NCBI GenBank assembly: GCA_963682025.1 | Contig: OY821518.1 | Location: forward strand, 129,810,229 to 129,874,228 | Direction of reading: 5' to 3' | Origin: Cordilura impudica | Taxonomy: Eukaryota > Arthropoda > Insecta > Diptera > Scathophagidae | DNA length: 64,000 nt | In this document: piece after piece, positions 25,490 through 31,029 of the stretch | Numbering within the stretch: the stretch's first letter is position 1 | How the letters are laid out: the number at the start of each line of letters is the position of its first letter | Program-made: the position numbers and the translations under genes | The notes under the pieces: model-generated | Told to the model about the DNA's origin: nothing | The model's database searches: none | The model's input: only the letters and a program-made list of their open reading frames with translations

Positions 25490-28400
25490 AAAGATCCCGA
25501 GTTAAAATATAATTTATTAAGCCGCGAACGTAAAAGTTACCTTATATTGGTTCAAGATAGAGAAGTTTCTATGTTTTTGCTTTAGTTAAATTTTTTTTTA
25601 ATGTCTTTTTAAATATTTCTATATCAATTTTTATGGTAAATTTATGAAATATAACAATTTTTATTGTAAATTTACAAAATATATAAATTTTTAAATCAAG
25701 AAAATTTTTTAACTATATAAAAAAGTGTAAGTTATTGTTAGTGTAATGAAAAAGTACTTTAAATCAACCAATTTTAGTAAAAATTTCTTCTAAATAGCCT
25801 TGATTTTCATCTTCTATAAGTTGTTTAGCTTCTTCGTCTAATTCAATAGAGGTAGTTTTCCATTTTTGACGAATGTTGGACATATATGGATCTGAAGTGC
25901 ACAATAAGGTCTTCATTAGTACAACATCTGGACATTTTCCTTGTGTTGTGCTCGCGAAAGAATCTGTAGTCCTTGTTCCTTTTTTCTTGCGCTTCTTCAG
26001 ATAGATCTCCTATTGGTCGCATATTGTTTTGAATTATTTGTTCCCCATGGTACAAAATTTTATGAACTGTGGATGGCATATATCTCCAAGAGTATTTTTC
26101 ATTATAAAGTATAGCAGTTTTATTGGCGTACTCTCCAAATTTTTTGCATTTATCTTTCTGCTGCATGCTAGAACTTGTAATATGATTTTGAATCGTCTTA
26201 TTAATTCATGATCTACACCTGTGATAGATGCTGCATTTTCCGGATCGGAAAAAAATCTTGCAGTATTTCCATCATTTGTGTTTCCTTCCCCTTGTTTTGG
26301 TTGGTCGATTACAAGGCCTAGCTGTAGATATTTTTGTTGAATTTGTTTTTTTTTTTGCTTTTTTTTTTCTTCATGTTCTTTGTTTTTTCTCACTGTTTCG
26401 CCTAACGGACCAAATTCCCAATCATAACCCAATTTAAGAATATGCTCCATGAAACGTATTCTATCATGAAGAGGGGACATTCCAAATTCGTAGGCTTCCT
26501 TAAAACTATCGTCTTCTGGTGGGGGTTGGCTTAATTGACTTGATGTCTTTTGGCATATAATGCAGCTTGACGTTGACTTTGTTCCAGTTAAAGCTTGTGG
26601 AAATTTTCCCTCAATCATTGTGAGACACATTTTAAAATGTAGTTGAATGTCATGGTCATCAAATTTAAATATTACTGGTTGAAGTTCCTTAATTTGATCT
26701 TTTATTTTTTGAACTTCTTCAGTTATGGTTTCCTTTTTGAATGCAAATTTTATTGGTCTGCAATACTTTGTTGAAGAAGGAATTTTATTTTTCCATATAT
26801 CAATTTCTGTTGCTCTACTAGTTGACGGCTCTAAGACGCTATACCTTTTTGTTAAGAGCAATGGAACGAAAGATACCATAAATAAATTAGCATCTGATGA
26901 ATTTTCGGCATTAAATTGCTTGTATTGTTTCTGACCAGAGGATCCATCACATCCCCATTTAGAAATGAAAGTAATGCTGCCATTACCAATTTTTTTTAAA
27001 TGATCTGTATCAAGCGTATTTAGCAATCGTTCTGCAGTATGTTCAAGGAGATCTTGCAATTTTATTTCTGCTGATGTTGAAGTGACACTAATAGCAGATT
27101 GTGAAGGTAAGCATTCTTTTTTGGCAGAAACTAAATCTCGATACTCTGGAAAAATCCCACAATTCTTTTCATTGTTTCGCTTTCGCAAATCCTTATATTG
27201 ATTTTTGGTCAATTTCAAATCCAACAATAGGGCGAACGCTTCTTCCGGCGTAAATTTCTTATCTTCAATTGGTGTAGGAATGCTTTTCAAAATCCTCTTT
27301 GCGCGACTTGGGCTCGCTTCTACTATTTTTTCAATTATTTCAATTTTATTTTTTTTATTTTGGGTTGGTTGAATTTGGTGCAAAAATGAATCCTTAATAA
27401 TTCTTTGAGAAATTTCTTCATTGATATTCTCCAGCTTGCGCCTTCGAGGTCTTTCACTACATCCGTCAATTGGTTTTGCTGGTCGACCCTTTTTTTCACT
27501 TTCGTTGGCAGTTGTAGATGCACTCTCAAAAATAAGTTCCTTTATTAACCAGTCTTGGTAACGTTTGTACATCTTTGCCTTGCTATGAGAGCATTCAATG
27601 TACCGTCTTTTCAAATTCGATGCAAAATTAGTAATTTTTCCTTTGTGCATTTCAATGTCTTCTAGGTTACAATTCTTAAAGAAGTCGTAGCTCACTATGT
27701 GCAAAATTACATCGTCTACATCATTTGGTTGAAAATAAATATCTGCCAGATCTCTGTAACAGCACTTAGCCATTGCACAAATTGTAATGAATAATAATTG
27801 TGGAAACATTATTATAAATACTCTTTCTTGCAATTATGTAAAATAAAAATTTTTATCTTTTATTACCACTTTTAGAAGCATAAAAAACCCACACCCTAAC
27901 CCCTTTTAAAAGGTGAAGCATACCTGCTCATATCTTAATGGGCTATGTCGCAATAGTTTTTTTTTTACCATTTACCTGTTACTTAAATTGTTTCCCATTT
28001 TGTCAGGTATTTAAACTATATAACTCTAATTCATACTATTAATGTTTTTGAAAGATAGCTATGTAAATGTACCTGTAACAATTAAGCGCATTATATCTCA
28101 ACTCTTTTTTATAAGTATATAACAACTCCTGACAACTCTACCGACACGCAAAAAAATACACCGCGGTGCACCGGTACGACCAACTTTTGTATTCATAACA
28201 CTCAGACGGACGGACGGACATCGTTTAATCGACTCAGAAAGTGTTTTTGAGTCGATCCGTATAATAAAAGATGGATAAAGGTCCAATATTTTTGGCAGTT
28301 ACAAACATCACCTCAAACTTAATATATCCTAACCACATAGTGGACAACTTTTGTATTCATAAATTTTGCAGAAAATGTCTAACCTTGGGTCAGAAAAATT

Positions 28401-30622
28401 GTTCTGGTGCACACGGGCGGAAACTGGCGGGTATATAATGGGGTATAGGAGTATAAGGGAGGGTTCGGACTATAGAAGAGTGCAAGATTTTTTCTGACTG
28501 CTTTTGACTGGAGTTATGTTCTATTAAGTAGGAGATTTTCGGAAAATTTGGACCTTTTTTAAAAAAAATTTTTTTTTAAATTTCGGAATGACTCAGAGAT
28601 TTTACATTTTTACATTAATAGTATGGAAGCCACAAAATTATACAAAATTTATTTCACTTCAACATCTTTTAAATCAAAAAAGTTACAGTCATTCAAAAAT
28701 AAAAATTTACAAAGAAATTTTTAATTTTAGCAAAGCACTGAGAAAGCCTATTTTCGAAGACCCTGTTCGCTGTGATATAGTTGAGATAGAGTCGCAATTT
28801 TTTGGCCCCCGAGGTTTACTAGTATTTACTTTCAAATGAATAACATAACTTTAAAATCGGTAACAAAAAAAAAAAATGATTTTTGTCCGCCTTTTCAAAA
28901 TATGGTCCACTGTGCGCCGCATTCGCTTGATCTAGCACTGTATGACCTCTAGTTAATCAATAAACTCAAAAGGCAACTACGGGGACACCGTTTTGAGTAG
29001 ATTAAGGAGATAAAAGCCGAATCGCTGCACGCGATTACGGGGTAGGCGGATTAATTTGAGGGCGAGGCAATTCACTTGGAAGAATAAATATGTAACTATT
29101 TTTCATTTTAAACAAAAGCCACTTTTTCATTTGAAACCAAATGAAGAGGGTTTACAAATTCTATGGAAACTCTGCACTATCAATTTCAATGGTTCTGAAT
29201 TTCCAATTAAGATTTCTACACCCGAAATAATGTAGAAAAAAATTCACGATATGGTGTTTGGCCTATTTGAGATTAAATTTGTTTCGTTTCATATTGGTTG
29301 ACGATCATAGACCCACAACAATTTTTTTGTACCGGAAGAGATATAGACATTTGACAGATTTTGGGTCATATTTACACAATTTTTATTTACGAACTGCTTA
29401 AAGAATTTTGTTGTTCCATGGATTAAAGCTGTCTCCTAAGCCTTTTACTAAAATTTTAATGTAGAAGTAAAATTTTTCATCTAGTTTAATTTTTTAAATG
29501 AACATTCTGTAATTGTGCCTTAATCAGCTCAAAGCTGATTGATTACTTTATTTAACAAAAATAAAACAAAATGTCTATTATTCTTTTTAAGGTCTTACAA
29601 CTGTTTTATCCCGAGAATTATCTTGGTTTCCGGCTTTCAATGAAAGTCTCTTGAGTATTCAAGAAATTGAACAAGGTGTGCTGAAACGTGGATCCGTGGA
29701 ATTGATTTTATCGGCTGGCAGAGAAGAAACCAGTACTTTTAAGGTAAATAAATTGAGCATTCCGAGAATAAATAAAAAAGACACGTCTCTCTTTTAGCTT
29801 GGTATCTATACAAGCGGTTTATCTTCGTTTGTTGATGATGATTCTGAGGCAGGTGCTGATGATGAAGCCGATGATAGTCCGGCCTCGGCGGGTATGGAAA
29901 TTACTGTACAGGGAGTTCTTCTAAGACCTCTTGTATTCTTCACCGGACAGACTGAGCTAATGGGCCATGTTTGGAGTGGTACTGCTTCGGATTCAACACC
30001 CGCTTATCAAGCCACCACCTTGGCTCAAGATCATGAACATTATGTTATATTATCATCGGGAGCTACTGTATATATGCGTGTTATAGGCACCAAATCAATA
30101 GATTTAAATGGCAAAGTAGAATTTAGCGTATGGAATCGTAATGCCAATACCGAGATCCAGCAAAAGTATGACACGAAATACATCATACTACATACAATAA
30201 ATGGTTTACGTTATTAACATTTCTTAACATTTCTAGTTCTGCTGCTGCTGTCCATGGCATAATGAAAGCTGGCTTTACTTATGCTTCTGTATCCAATGAA
30301 TTCCTATTGACTTATGAACCCAAAATAACTCTTCAAGCTGATATAGATTTCTATTCTGGTATAAAATTGTGCATGCAATTACAAAGGCCAGATATGGTTC
30401 TTAAGTAAGTTTCAATAAGATAATTAACTTACTTAAAACAATTTTTTATTAATGATCATATTTCTGTATTTTTCCAGACACTTGAACACCAGAACCGTTA
30501 CCCTACAAGCAACCAAAGTTTTTACAAAAAACGTTTTAACCAAATACTCTTATAAGTTCCCAGGTCGTACATTTGCTTTGAATCAAAAGAATAATGAAAT
30601 GTGTAACAATATTTTCAATTAA
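2393..30622 (+). CDS. Mtp: Microsomal triglyceride transfer protein large subunit, spliced, 5' end missing
   Basis: Seven exons (2393-2905, 2969-3261, 3536-4472, 29592-29743, 29798-30165, 30237-30404, 30478-30622) join in one frame to about 857 residues and a stop. All introns obey GT-AG. The family has a lipovitellin-like N-terminal barrel, a helical domain and C-terminal lipid-binding sheets; with PDI in the ER lumen it loads lipid onto apoB-type lipoproteins. Seen here: GIASLMHINF and DCSHWDLKV in the barrel, helical repeats in exon 3 (RYIRALQNL, ALDILLDMKP), LSRELSWFPAFN, VEFSVWNRNA, and the family-typical C-terminus GRTFALNQKNNEMC. Insect Mtp is roughly 900 residues, so only the start and signal peptide are missing. 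No stop interrupts the joined exons, so the gene is probably functional despite its 25 kb intron. Confidence 0.88.
2969..3261 (+). CDS. Mtp: Mtp exon
   Basis: It follows a 63-bp intron (2906-2968, ending TTGCCTAG). The codon GGT is split across that intron (phase 1), giving PLG-IHQKSMEIVEYDL. It ends EADVDGVISAIEYIT before the donor GTAAGTAAG at 3262 (phase 0). It covers the end of the barrel and the start of the helical domain. Confidence 0.88.
3536..4472 (+). CDS. Mtp: Mtp exon, helical domain
   Basis: The acceptor is TTTCAG at 3530-3535. The reading continues LKQQISAFSKDLTDDLIGKE and runs 312 codons without a stop. It is helix-rich, with paired-helix repeats such as CKTRYIRALQNLQDPSTI, CVAAMQALRSFPII and ARTLALDILLDMKP, as expected for the vitellogenin-type superhelix. 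The donor GTAAGTAA at 4473 is phase 1 and opens the giant intron. Confidence 0.9.
4481..4894. other. Intron sequence, nothing recognised
   Basis: AT-rich intronic DNA just downstream of the Mtp donor. No coding similarity or repeat boundary was seen. Confidence 0.4.
4895..5196. mobile_element. Possible MITE with short GGGGGCTAA ends
   Basis: The left end GGGGGCTAACTTC is mirrored at the right by GAATTAGCCCCT, giving an inverted repeat of about 10-12 bp around a 300-bp AT-rich non-coding core. The GGGGGC start resembles the MITE at 534-766, but homology beyond the tips is not clear. Confidence 0.35.
5212..5345 (+). mobile_element. Helentron-like family 2, 5' fragment
   Basis: It begins ATACCCCTATGTGGTGAGGG and carries the family-2 landmarks GTTTGTAAC and GATGTCCGTCCGTC. 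It matches the first 130 bp of the copy at 24540-25322 and is truncated at its 3' side. Confidence 0.55.
5346..5895. other. Intron sequence, nothing recognised
   Basis: No repeat ends or coding similarity were recognised between the Helentron-like fragment and the mariner. Confidence 0.35.
5896..7134 (+). mobile_element. mariner transposon, rosa-type (DD41D), copy 1
   Basis: The terminal inverted repeats are AAGGGTCCGCC at 5896 and GGCGGACCCTT ending at 7134. Both are flanked by the TA target duplication (5894-5895 and 7135-7136). The interior encodes a mariner transposase on the plus strand. The element is 1239 bp. It lacks 57 bp found in the sister copy at 52382-53669, where the loss lies between two ACAATYGA direct repeats. 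It sits in the Mtp intron, beside the 3' end of the Jockey-like element. Confidence 0.88.
6009..7037 (+). pseudogene. mariner transposase, frameshifted
   Basis: The protein starts MVVYTLEQRWEILRHYF (helix-turn-helix region). It contains FSDEDHFDLGG (first aspartate), FQQDGATCHT (second) and CDLTPWDYYLW (third). Forty-one residues separate the second and third aspartates, the signature of the rosa-type DD41D mariners. Lesions against the sister copy are an extra A in an A-run near 6155, a one-base loss near 6690 (GDRY then a frame change), and a 19-codon deletion near 6950. It is inactive as read. Confidence 0.85.
7857..8235 (-). repeat. Unclassified interspersed repeat, copy 2
   Basis: Reverse-oriented partner of 1975-2310. 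It lies between two parts of the Jockey-like C-terminal coding sequence, which suggests insertion into it. Its edges were placed where similarity to copy 1 stops. Confidence 0.5.
8419..10952 (+). mobile_element. Helentron-like (DINE-1-type) element, family 1, with giant minisatellite
   Basis: The 5' cap ATACCCTCCACACG folds against GAGGGTAT about 20 bp inside. A non-coding body of about 500 bp is followed by a 2 kb A-rich minisatellite. The 3' cap has GGTGGAGGGTAT, the hairpin ATTCGGCTCAGCCGAAT and the terminus CTTACTTGTT. This layout (subterminal inverted repeats, internal tandem array, 3' hairpin just before the end) is that of Helentron-associated non-autonomous elements. Removing it restores the reading frame of the host Jockey-like element with no duplicated target. 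No Rep or helicase is encoded. Confidence 0.68.
8930..10892. repeat. A-rich minisatellite inside the Helentron-like element
   Basis: The 5' half is a variable array of AAAATGG/AAAATGA/AAAATTG-type units (6-8 bp). From about 10000 it becomes an almost perfect 7-bp repeat (TTAAAAA) for about 800 bp. It simulates long low-complexity reading frames on the minus strand that are rich in F, H, I and S; these are not genes. Confidence 0.9.
12111..12419. other. Intron sequence, nothing recognised
   Basis: Between the Jockey-like element and a tandem-repeat zone. It contains the short direct doublet TAGTCTAGTC. No gene was recognised. Confidence 0.35.
12420..13085. repeat. Degenerate tandem repeat, unit about 125-190 bp
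   Basis: The block GGGG(T/A)AAAAACGGCCAAAAAGGGG followed by AAATTGTACC recurs near 12466, 12590, 12778, 12905 and 13050. It is accompanied by repeated ATTCGAG(C/T)CTTA and ACTCCA(C)C segments. Copies are strongly diverged and differ in length. Confidence 0.6.
13111..13640 (-). mobile_element. Helentron-like family 2, 3' part in reverse orientation
   Basis: It opens with AACAAGTAAG, the reverse complement of the family-2 terminus CTTACTTGTT. A decayed hairpin AGTCGGTATAAACCGA and TACCCTATACCATGCGTTT follow. Near 13424-13490 and 13577-13640 a block of about 65 bp (starting AGGGGTCATTTTAATGGAGA) is present twice in direct orientation. It is interrupted at 13641 by Tc1-B. Confidence 0.6.
13641..14323 (+). 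mobile_element. Tc1-like transposon B, internally deleted
   Basis: The left end GAGTAGGTGGCAACACATT follows a TA. The right end near 14292-14323 carries GGTTTCCAATGTTTTGTCA, matching the end of Tc1-A at 371-400 in reverse. Subterminal sequence (TTTGTTACAAAA-ATACAATT) is also shared with Tc1-A. Only an N-terminal remnant of the transposase remains between the ends. Confidence 0.62.
13994..14116 (+). pseudogene. Tc1 transposase N-terminal remnant
   Basis: ATG followed by MARIKFCEELKTRIID and SDGRKQKNICEKYS, ending at a TAG at 14116. This resembles the first helix-turn-helix of Tc1-family transposases. The remaining two thirds of the protein are absent. Confidence 0.55.
14341..15170 (+). mobile_element. 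Harbinger-like DNA transposon relic
   Basis: The left end ACAACCCTGTTATATCTACA and the right end (reverse complement TAACCCTTGTATATGTTGTA) are imperfect inverted repeats. The interior starts with a poly-T run (about 14427-14462) and carries a fragment resembling the N-terminal half of a PIF/Harbinger transposase. The catalytic half is missing. Confidence 0.5.
14495..14970 (+). pseudogene. Harbinger-type transposase N-terminal fragment (tentative)
   Basis: A 98-codon frame (MPKITEKEKIINFVEQT, acidic and helical) ends at 14791. A second segment in another frame reads MLRVSRIDFHALVSMISG, then VEYQLAIVLYRLGSSGEG. The pattern F-R-V/M-S-R-x-x-F ... QLAIVLYRLGSSG is typical of the region preceding the DDE domain of Harbinger transposases. 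The frame break and the missing DDE part make it non-functional. The superfamily call rests on this motif alone. Confidence 0.5.
15236..15270 (+). repeat. Solo Tc1-like terminal repeat
   Basis: GTTAAAAGTTTCCATCGTAT then TGTCACTCAC is the same terminal motif as the right end of Tc1-A (GTAAAAGTTTCCAATGTATT). No transposase lies adjacent in the expected place. It may be a remnant end of another copy. Confidence 0.45.
15345..15470 (+). mobile_element. Helentron-like family 2 fragment
   Basis: It contains ATAAGCTTTTATCGACCTTA and TGATGAACGCTTTTGAAATT, matching the middle of the family-2 copies. Both ends are missing. Confidence 0.45.
15471..17164. other. Intron sequence with a short minisatellite, otherwise nothing recognised
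   Basis: At about 15830-15945 an irregular 17-18 bp unit of the type AAAATCGCCAAAATCAA is repeated several times. Around 15600-15660 the phrase GTGGGCGTGGCAC recalls, in reverse, the GGCCACGCCTAC core of the array at 17890-19235. No gene was seen in 15946-17164. Confidence 0.4.
17165..17885. repeat. Fold-back element: long imperfect inverted repeat
   Basis: The left arm (about 17165-17400) and right arm (about 17575-17885) are inverted copies. Shared landmarks include CTGGTACTATGGG, ACCATACCTCTAAAATCATT, GCCAAAATTTCGAT, CAGCCGCCAGGG and GGGGAAAATTGACGAA, each found as its reverse complement in the other arm. The central spacer is about 170 bp. No protein is encoded. The whole unit could form a hairpin about 250-300 bp long. 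Confidence 0.75.
17890..19235. repeat. Tandem array, unit about 156 bp, about eight copies
   Basis: Each unit carries GAAATTTGGTACACACGATC, TCTGTACTCCAGG, GGCCACGCCTACTTT, ACGCCCACTTTTTGTATA and GCTATACAAATTTTTATTTT. The phrase CACGATCTCT recurs near 17999, 18304, 18461, 18618, 18772 and 18928, giving a period of 155-159 bp. Copies are diverged by point changes and small indels; the last copies (19080-19235) are the most decayed. Long frames read through it on both strands are by-products of the repeat. Confidence 0.85.
19236..20330. other. Intron sequence with a local GC-rich patch and a Helentron fragment
   Basis: Around 19500-19700 there is an unusual GC-rich patch with GCGCGCCGCGCGAACGCGG. 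A short direct repeat (GAATACAGCTTAGCTAGAAT versus GAACACAGCTCAGCTAAAAT) lies at 19526 and 19676. A family-2 Helentron-like fragment at about 19885-19990 contains TAGTCCAAAAATAAACC and GGACCATTTTTAGTCGTAG. No gene was recognised. Confidence 0.4.
20331..20753 (+). mobile_element. Helentron-like family 1, short copy without minisatellite
   Basis: The 5' cap ATACCCCCCACACCCCTG, the body motif CAGTTTGTCATTCCGTTTG and the 3' hairpin ATTCGGCACAGCTGAAT followed by ACACTCTTACCTGTT are all present. The internal A-rich array seen at 8930-10892 is absent, so this is a compact version of the same family. Confidence 0.6.
20754..21183. other. Intron sequence, nothing firm
   Basis: CATATTTTTTTTATCGTTAT at 20838, also found in the body of family-1 elements, suggests another decayed fragment. 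CCCTGTTCTTGAAAC at about 21101 is mirrored near 22720, which might mark a decayed element with 15-bp ends. Not confirmed. Confidence 0.3.
21184..21912 (+). mobile_element. Helentron-like family 2 copy, 3' end eroded
   Basis: It starts ATAGCCTATACCACTATGTG and follows the full family-2 body (GATGTCCG-like TCCGTCCG repeats, TTTATCGGCCATGGGATGAA, ATATCTGCAGCC-like TATCTGCAGCCAAAAAAATT). It reaches GGTATAGGGTTTGAG but lacks the terminal hairpin and CTTACTTGTT. Confidence 0.65.
21913..22794. other. AT-rich intron sequence, nothing recognised
   Basis: It contains a local direct duplication of AAAGGGCATTTGTTTTGA at 22576 and 22605, and many homopolymer runs. No gene or clear element was seen. Confidence 0.35.
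22795..23340. repeat. Minisatellite of AAAAAGTACCCTTTTTT type
   Basis: An irregular 17-25 bp unit in which TACC(C) is flanked by T- and A-runs repeats about 25-30 times (TTTTTTAAAAAGTACCC and variants). Unit length varies with the homopolymers. Confidence 0.75.
23341..24303. other. Intron sequence with a family-1 Helentron 3' end
   Basis: At about 23842-23890 the sequence GATGGAGGGTATCAAAGATT, then ATTCGGCGCTACCGAAT and AACAAGTACTTGCTTG, is a decayed family-1 3' cap. The rest of that element was not found next to it. Nothing else was recognised. Confidence 0.4.
24304..24340 (+). repeat. Transib left terminal inverted repeat, RSS-like
   Basis: Heptamer CACAGTG at 24304-24310, a 21-bp spacer, then TCAAAAATC at 24332-24340. 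This has 7 of 9 matches to the V(D)J nonamer ACAAAAACC. Confidence 0.75.
24540..25322 (+). mobile_element. Helentron-like family 2, complete copy inside the Transib
   Basis: It starts ATACCCTATACCATTATGTG. Near the 3' end it has GGTATAGGGTAT (complement of the 5' cap), the perfect hairpin GTCGGTCTAGACCGAC and the terminus TTCTTACTTGTT. The 783-bp unit is non-coding and is a reference for the fragments elsewhere in the window. Confidence 0.72.
25323..25802. other. Transib 3' non-coding region
   Basis: Between the nested Helentron-like element and the end of the transposase. It includes a 35-base poly-T run near 25456-25490 that could be a length-variable site. Confidence 0.5.
25803..27833 (-). 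pseudogene. RAG1-like Transib transposase, two frameshifts
   Basis: About 555 codons run uninterrupted from the 5' side; the likely start is MAKCCYRDLADIYF near 27773. Blocks: GRPAKPIDGCSERPRRRKLE; KWGCDGSSGQKQY (first acidic residue, near 26947); TKYCRPIKF; CIIC (residues 424-427); SPLHDRIRF (region of the second); GNTNDGNTARFF. Near 26165 the frame shifts and continues MPSTVHKILYH and LSEEAQEKRNKDYR (region of the third); near 25895 it shifts again to IELDEEAKQLIEDENQGY and a stop. RAG1 has the same layout: CxxC, then HKTLAH (here HKILYH), then SEGNESGNK (here SEEAQEKRNK). In Transib this enzyme cuts at the CAC ends. The shifts make it inactive as read unless they are sequencing errors. Confidence 0.82.
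27834..28877. other. Transib 5' non-coding region with a Helentron fragment
   Basis: Upstream of the transposase on the minus strand. At about 28195-28345 it holds a reverse family-2 Helentron-like fragment (CAGACGGACGGACGGACATC, TTAATCGACTCAGAAAGTG, AACCACATAGTGG). No further coding exon was recognised. Confidence 0.5.
28878..28914 (-). repeat. Transib right terminal inverted repeat, RSS-like
   Basis: Reading inward on the minus strand: CACAGTG (28914-28908), a 21-bp spacer, then ACAAAAATC (28886-28878). This has 8 of 9 matches to the V(D)J nonamer ACAAAAACC. Confidence 0.78.
28915..29591. other. End of the Mtp intron, nothing recognised
   Basis: From the Transib flank to the acceptor TTTTTAAG. 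No element ends or exons were recognised. Confidence 0.4.
29592..29743 (+). CDS. Mtp: Mtp exon after the giant intron
   Basis: Begins GT to complete the glycine codon split at 4472, and reads GLTTVLSRELSWFPAFNESL through LSAGREETSTFK. The donor GTAAATAA at 29744 is phase 0. It marks the entry to the C-terminal lipid-binding sheets. Confidence 0.88.
29798..30165 (+). CDS. Mtp: Mtp exon with acidic insert
   Basis: The acceptor CTCTTTTAG precedes LGIYTSGLSSFV. An acidic stretch DDDSEAGADDEADD is followed by GMEITVQGVLLRPLVFFTGQ, SGATVYMRVIGT and KVEFSVWNRNANTEIQQ. The donor GTATGA at 30166 is phase 2. It contributes to the lipid-binding C-terminal domain. Confidence 0.88.
30237..30404 (+). CDS. 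Mtp: Mtp exon
   Basis: A 71-bp intron (30166-30236) precedes it. An asparagine codon is completed across the junction, giving QNSAAAVHGIMKAGFTYA, and the exon ends DFYSGIKLCMQLQRPDMVL. The donor GTAAGT at 30405 is phase 2. Confidence 0.88.
30478..30622 (+). CDS. Mtp: Mtp terminal exon
   Basis: The acceptor TTTTTCCAG precedes KHLNTRTVTLQATKVFTKN. It continues to YSYKFPGRTFALNQKNNEMC and ends CNNIFN with TAA at 30620-30622. The GRTFALN-KNNEMC tail is characteristic of the family. Confidence 0.9.
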
Positions 30623-31019
30623 TTGAATTTATTGTTGAATCACTTATAGTAGATATAACTACCTCTTCCAGATATGAAACAATAACTTAAAAATATTATA
30701 AAATTATTTGTTTTGATAAAATGTTGAAGAACGTATGTTTATTTTATATTTTTGATATTTTAAATTGTTAAATAAGCGTAAATAATGAAGACTCAAATTA
30801 TGTAGATTTGTTTTGTTATAAATTGTTTAACAAATATAAGAAGCTAAGATTAAGTTCAATACTCACTTATAAATTTTTTTTAATTGATTTTTTATTTACA
30901 ATCTATCAGAGGATAATAAGCAAATTCGTTAAAAATTTTTACATCACATGGGTTAAGTATATCCTATGAGATACTTAACAAATAAAAAAACATTTTTTAA
31001 GTATTTATTATAGTCAAGC
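30623..31019. other. Mtp 3' flank, presumed 3' UTR
   Basis: AT-rich sequence after the Mtp stop. An AATAAA occurs near 30984, but where transcription ends cannot be told. No other gene was seen. Confidence 0.4.
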
Positions 31020-31029
31020 TTAGCTTTGG

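Larger units (their letters stand above)
24304..28914 (-). mobile_element. Transib transposon with RSS-like termini
   Basis: The ends are inverted repeats that both start CACAGTGGACCAT and continue through AAGGCGG to CAAAAATC. Flanks are CGACG (24299-24303) and CGCCG (28915-28919), i.e. a 5-bp CGNCG duplication with one mismatch, as expected for Transib. The interior encodes a RAG1-like transposase on the minus strand (25803-27833). A complete family-2 Helentron-like element (24540-25322) and a fragment (about 28195-28345) are nested inside, so the original transposon was about 3.7 kb. It sits in the Mtp intron. Confidence 0.85.
4473..29591 (+). other. Mtp: Mtp giant intron (25,119 bp) filled with nested transposons
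   Basis: The donor after codon ...GQK-G at 4473 and the acceptor TTTTTAAG at 29584-29591 join in frame to give QKGLTTVLSRELSWF. Nearly all recognisable content is repetitive. It includes at least one mariner, one Jockey-like element, one Tc1, one Harbinger-like element, one Transib, two MITE-like units, more than ten Helentron-like copies or fragments, and several tandem arrays. No host exon was recognised inside. Confidence 0.85.

Noticed and set aside
26034..26165. C-terminal tail of the 599-codon frame of the Transib gene as genuine protein
   Set aside because: After about 26165 the alternative frame carries the conserved HKILYH and SEEAQEKRNK blocks; the tail is frameshifted translation.
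26034..27833. Reading the RAG1-like gene as a domesticated host gene
   Set aside because: It lies between transposon-type inverted ends with a 5-bp flank and has frameshifts, so a decaying transposon is the simpler reading.
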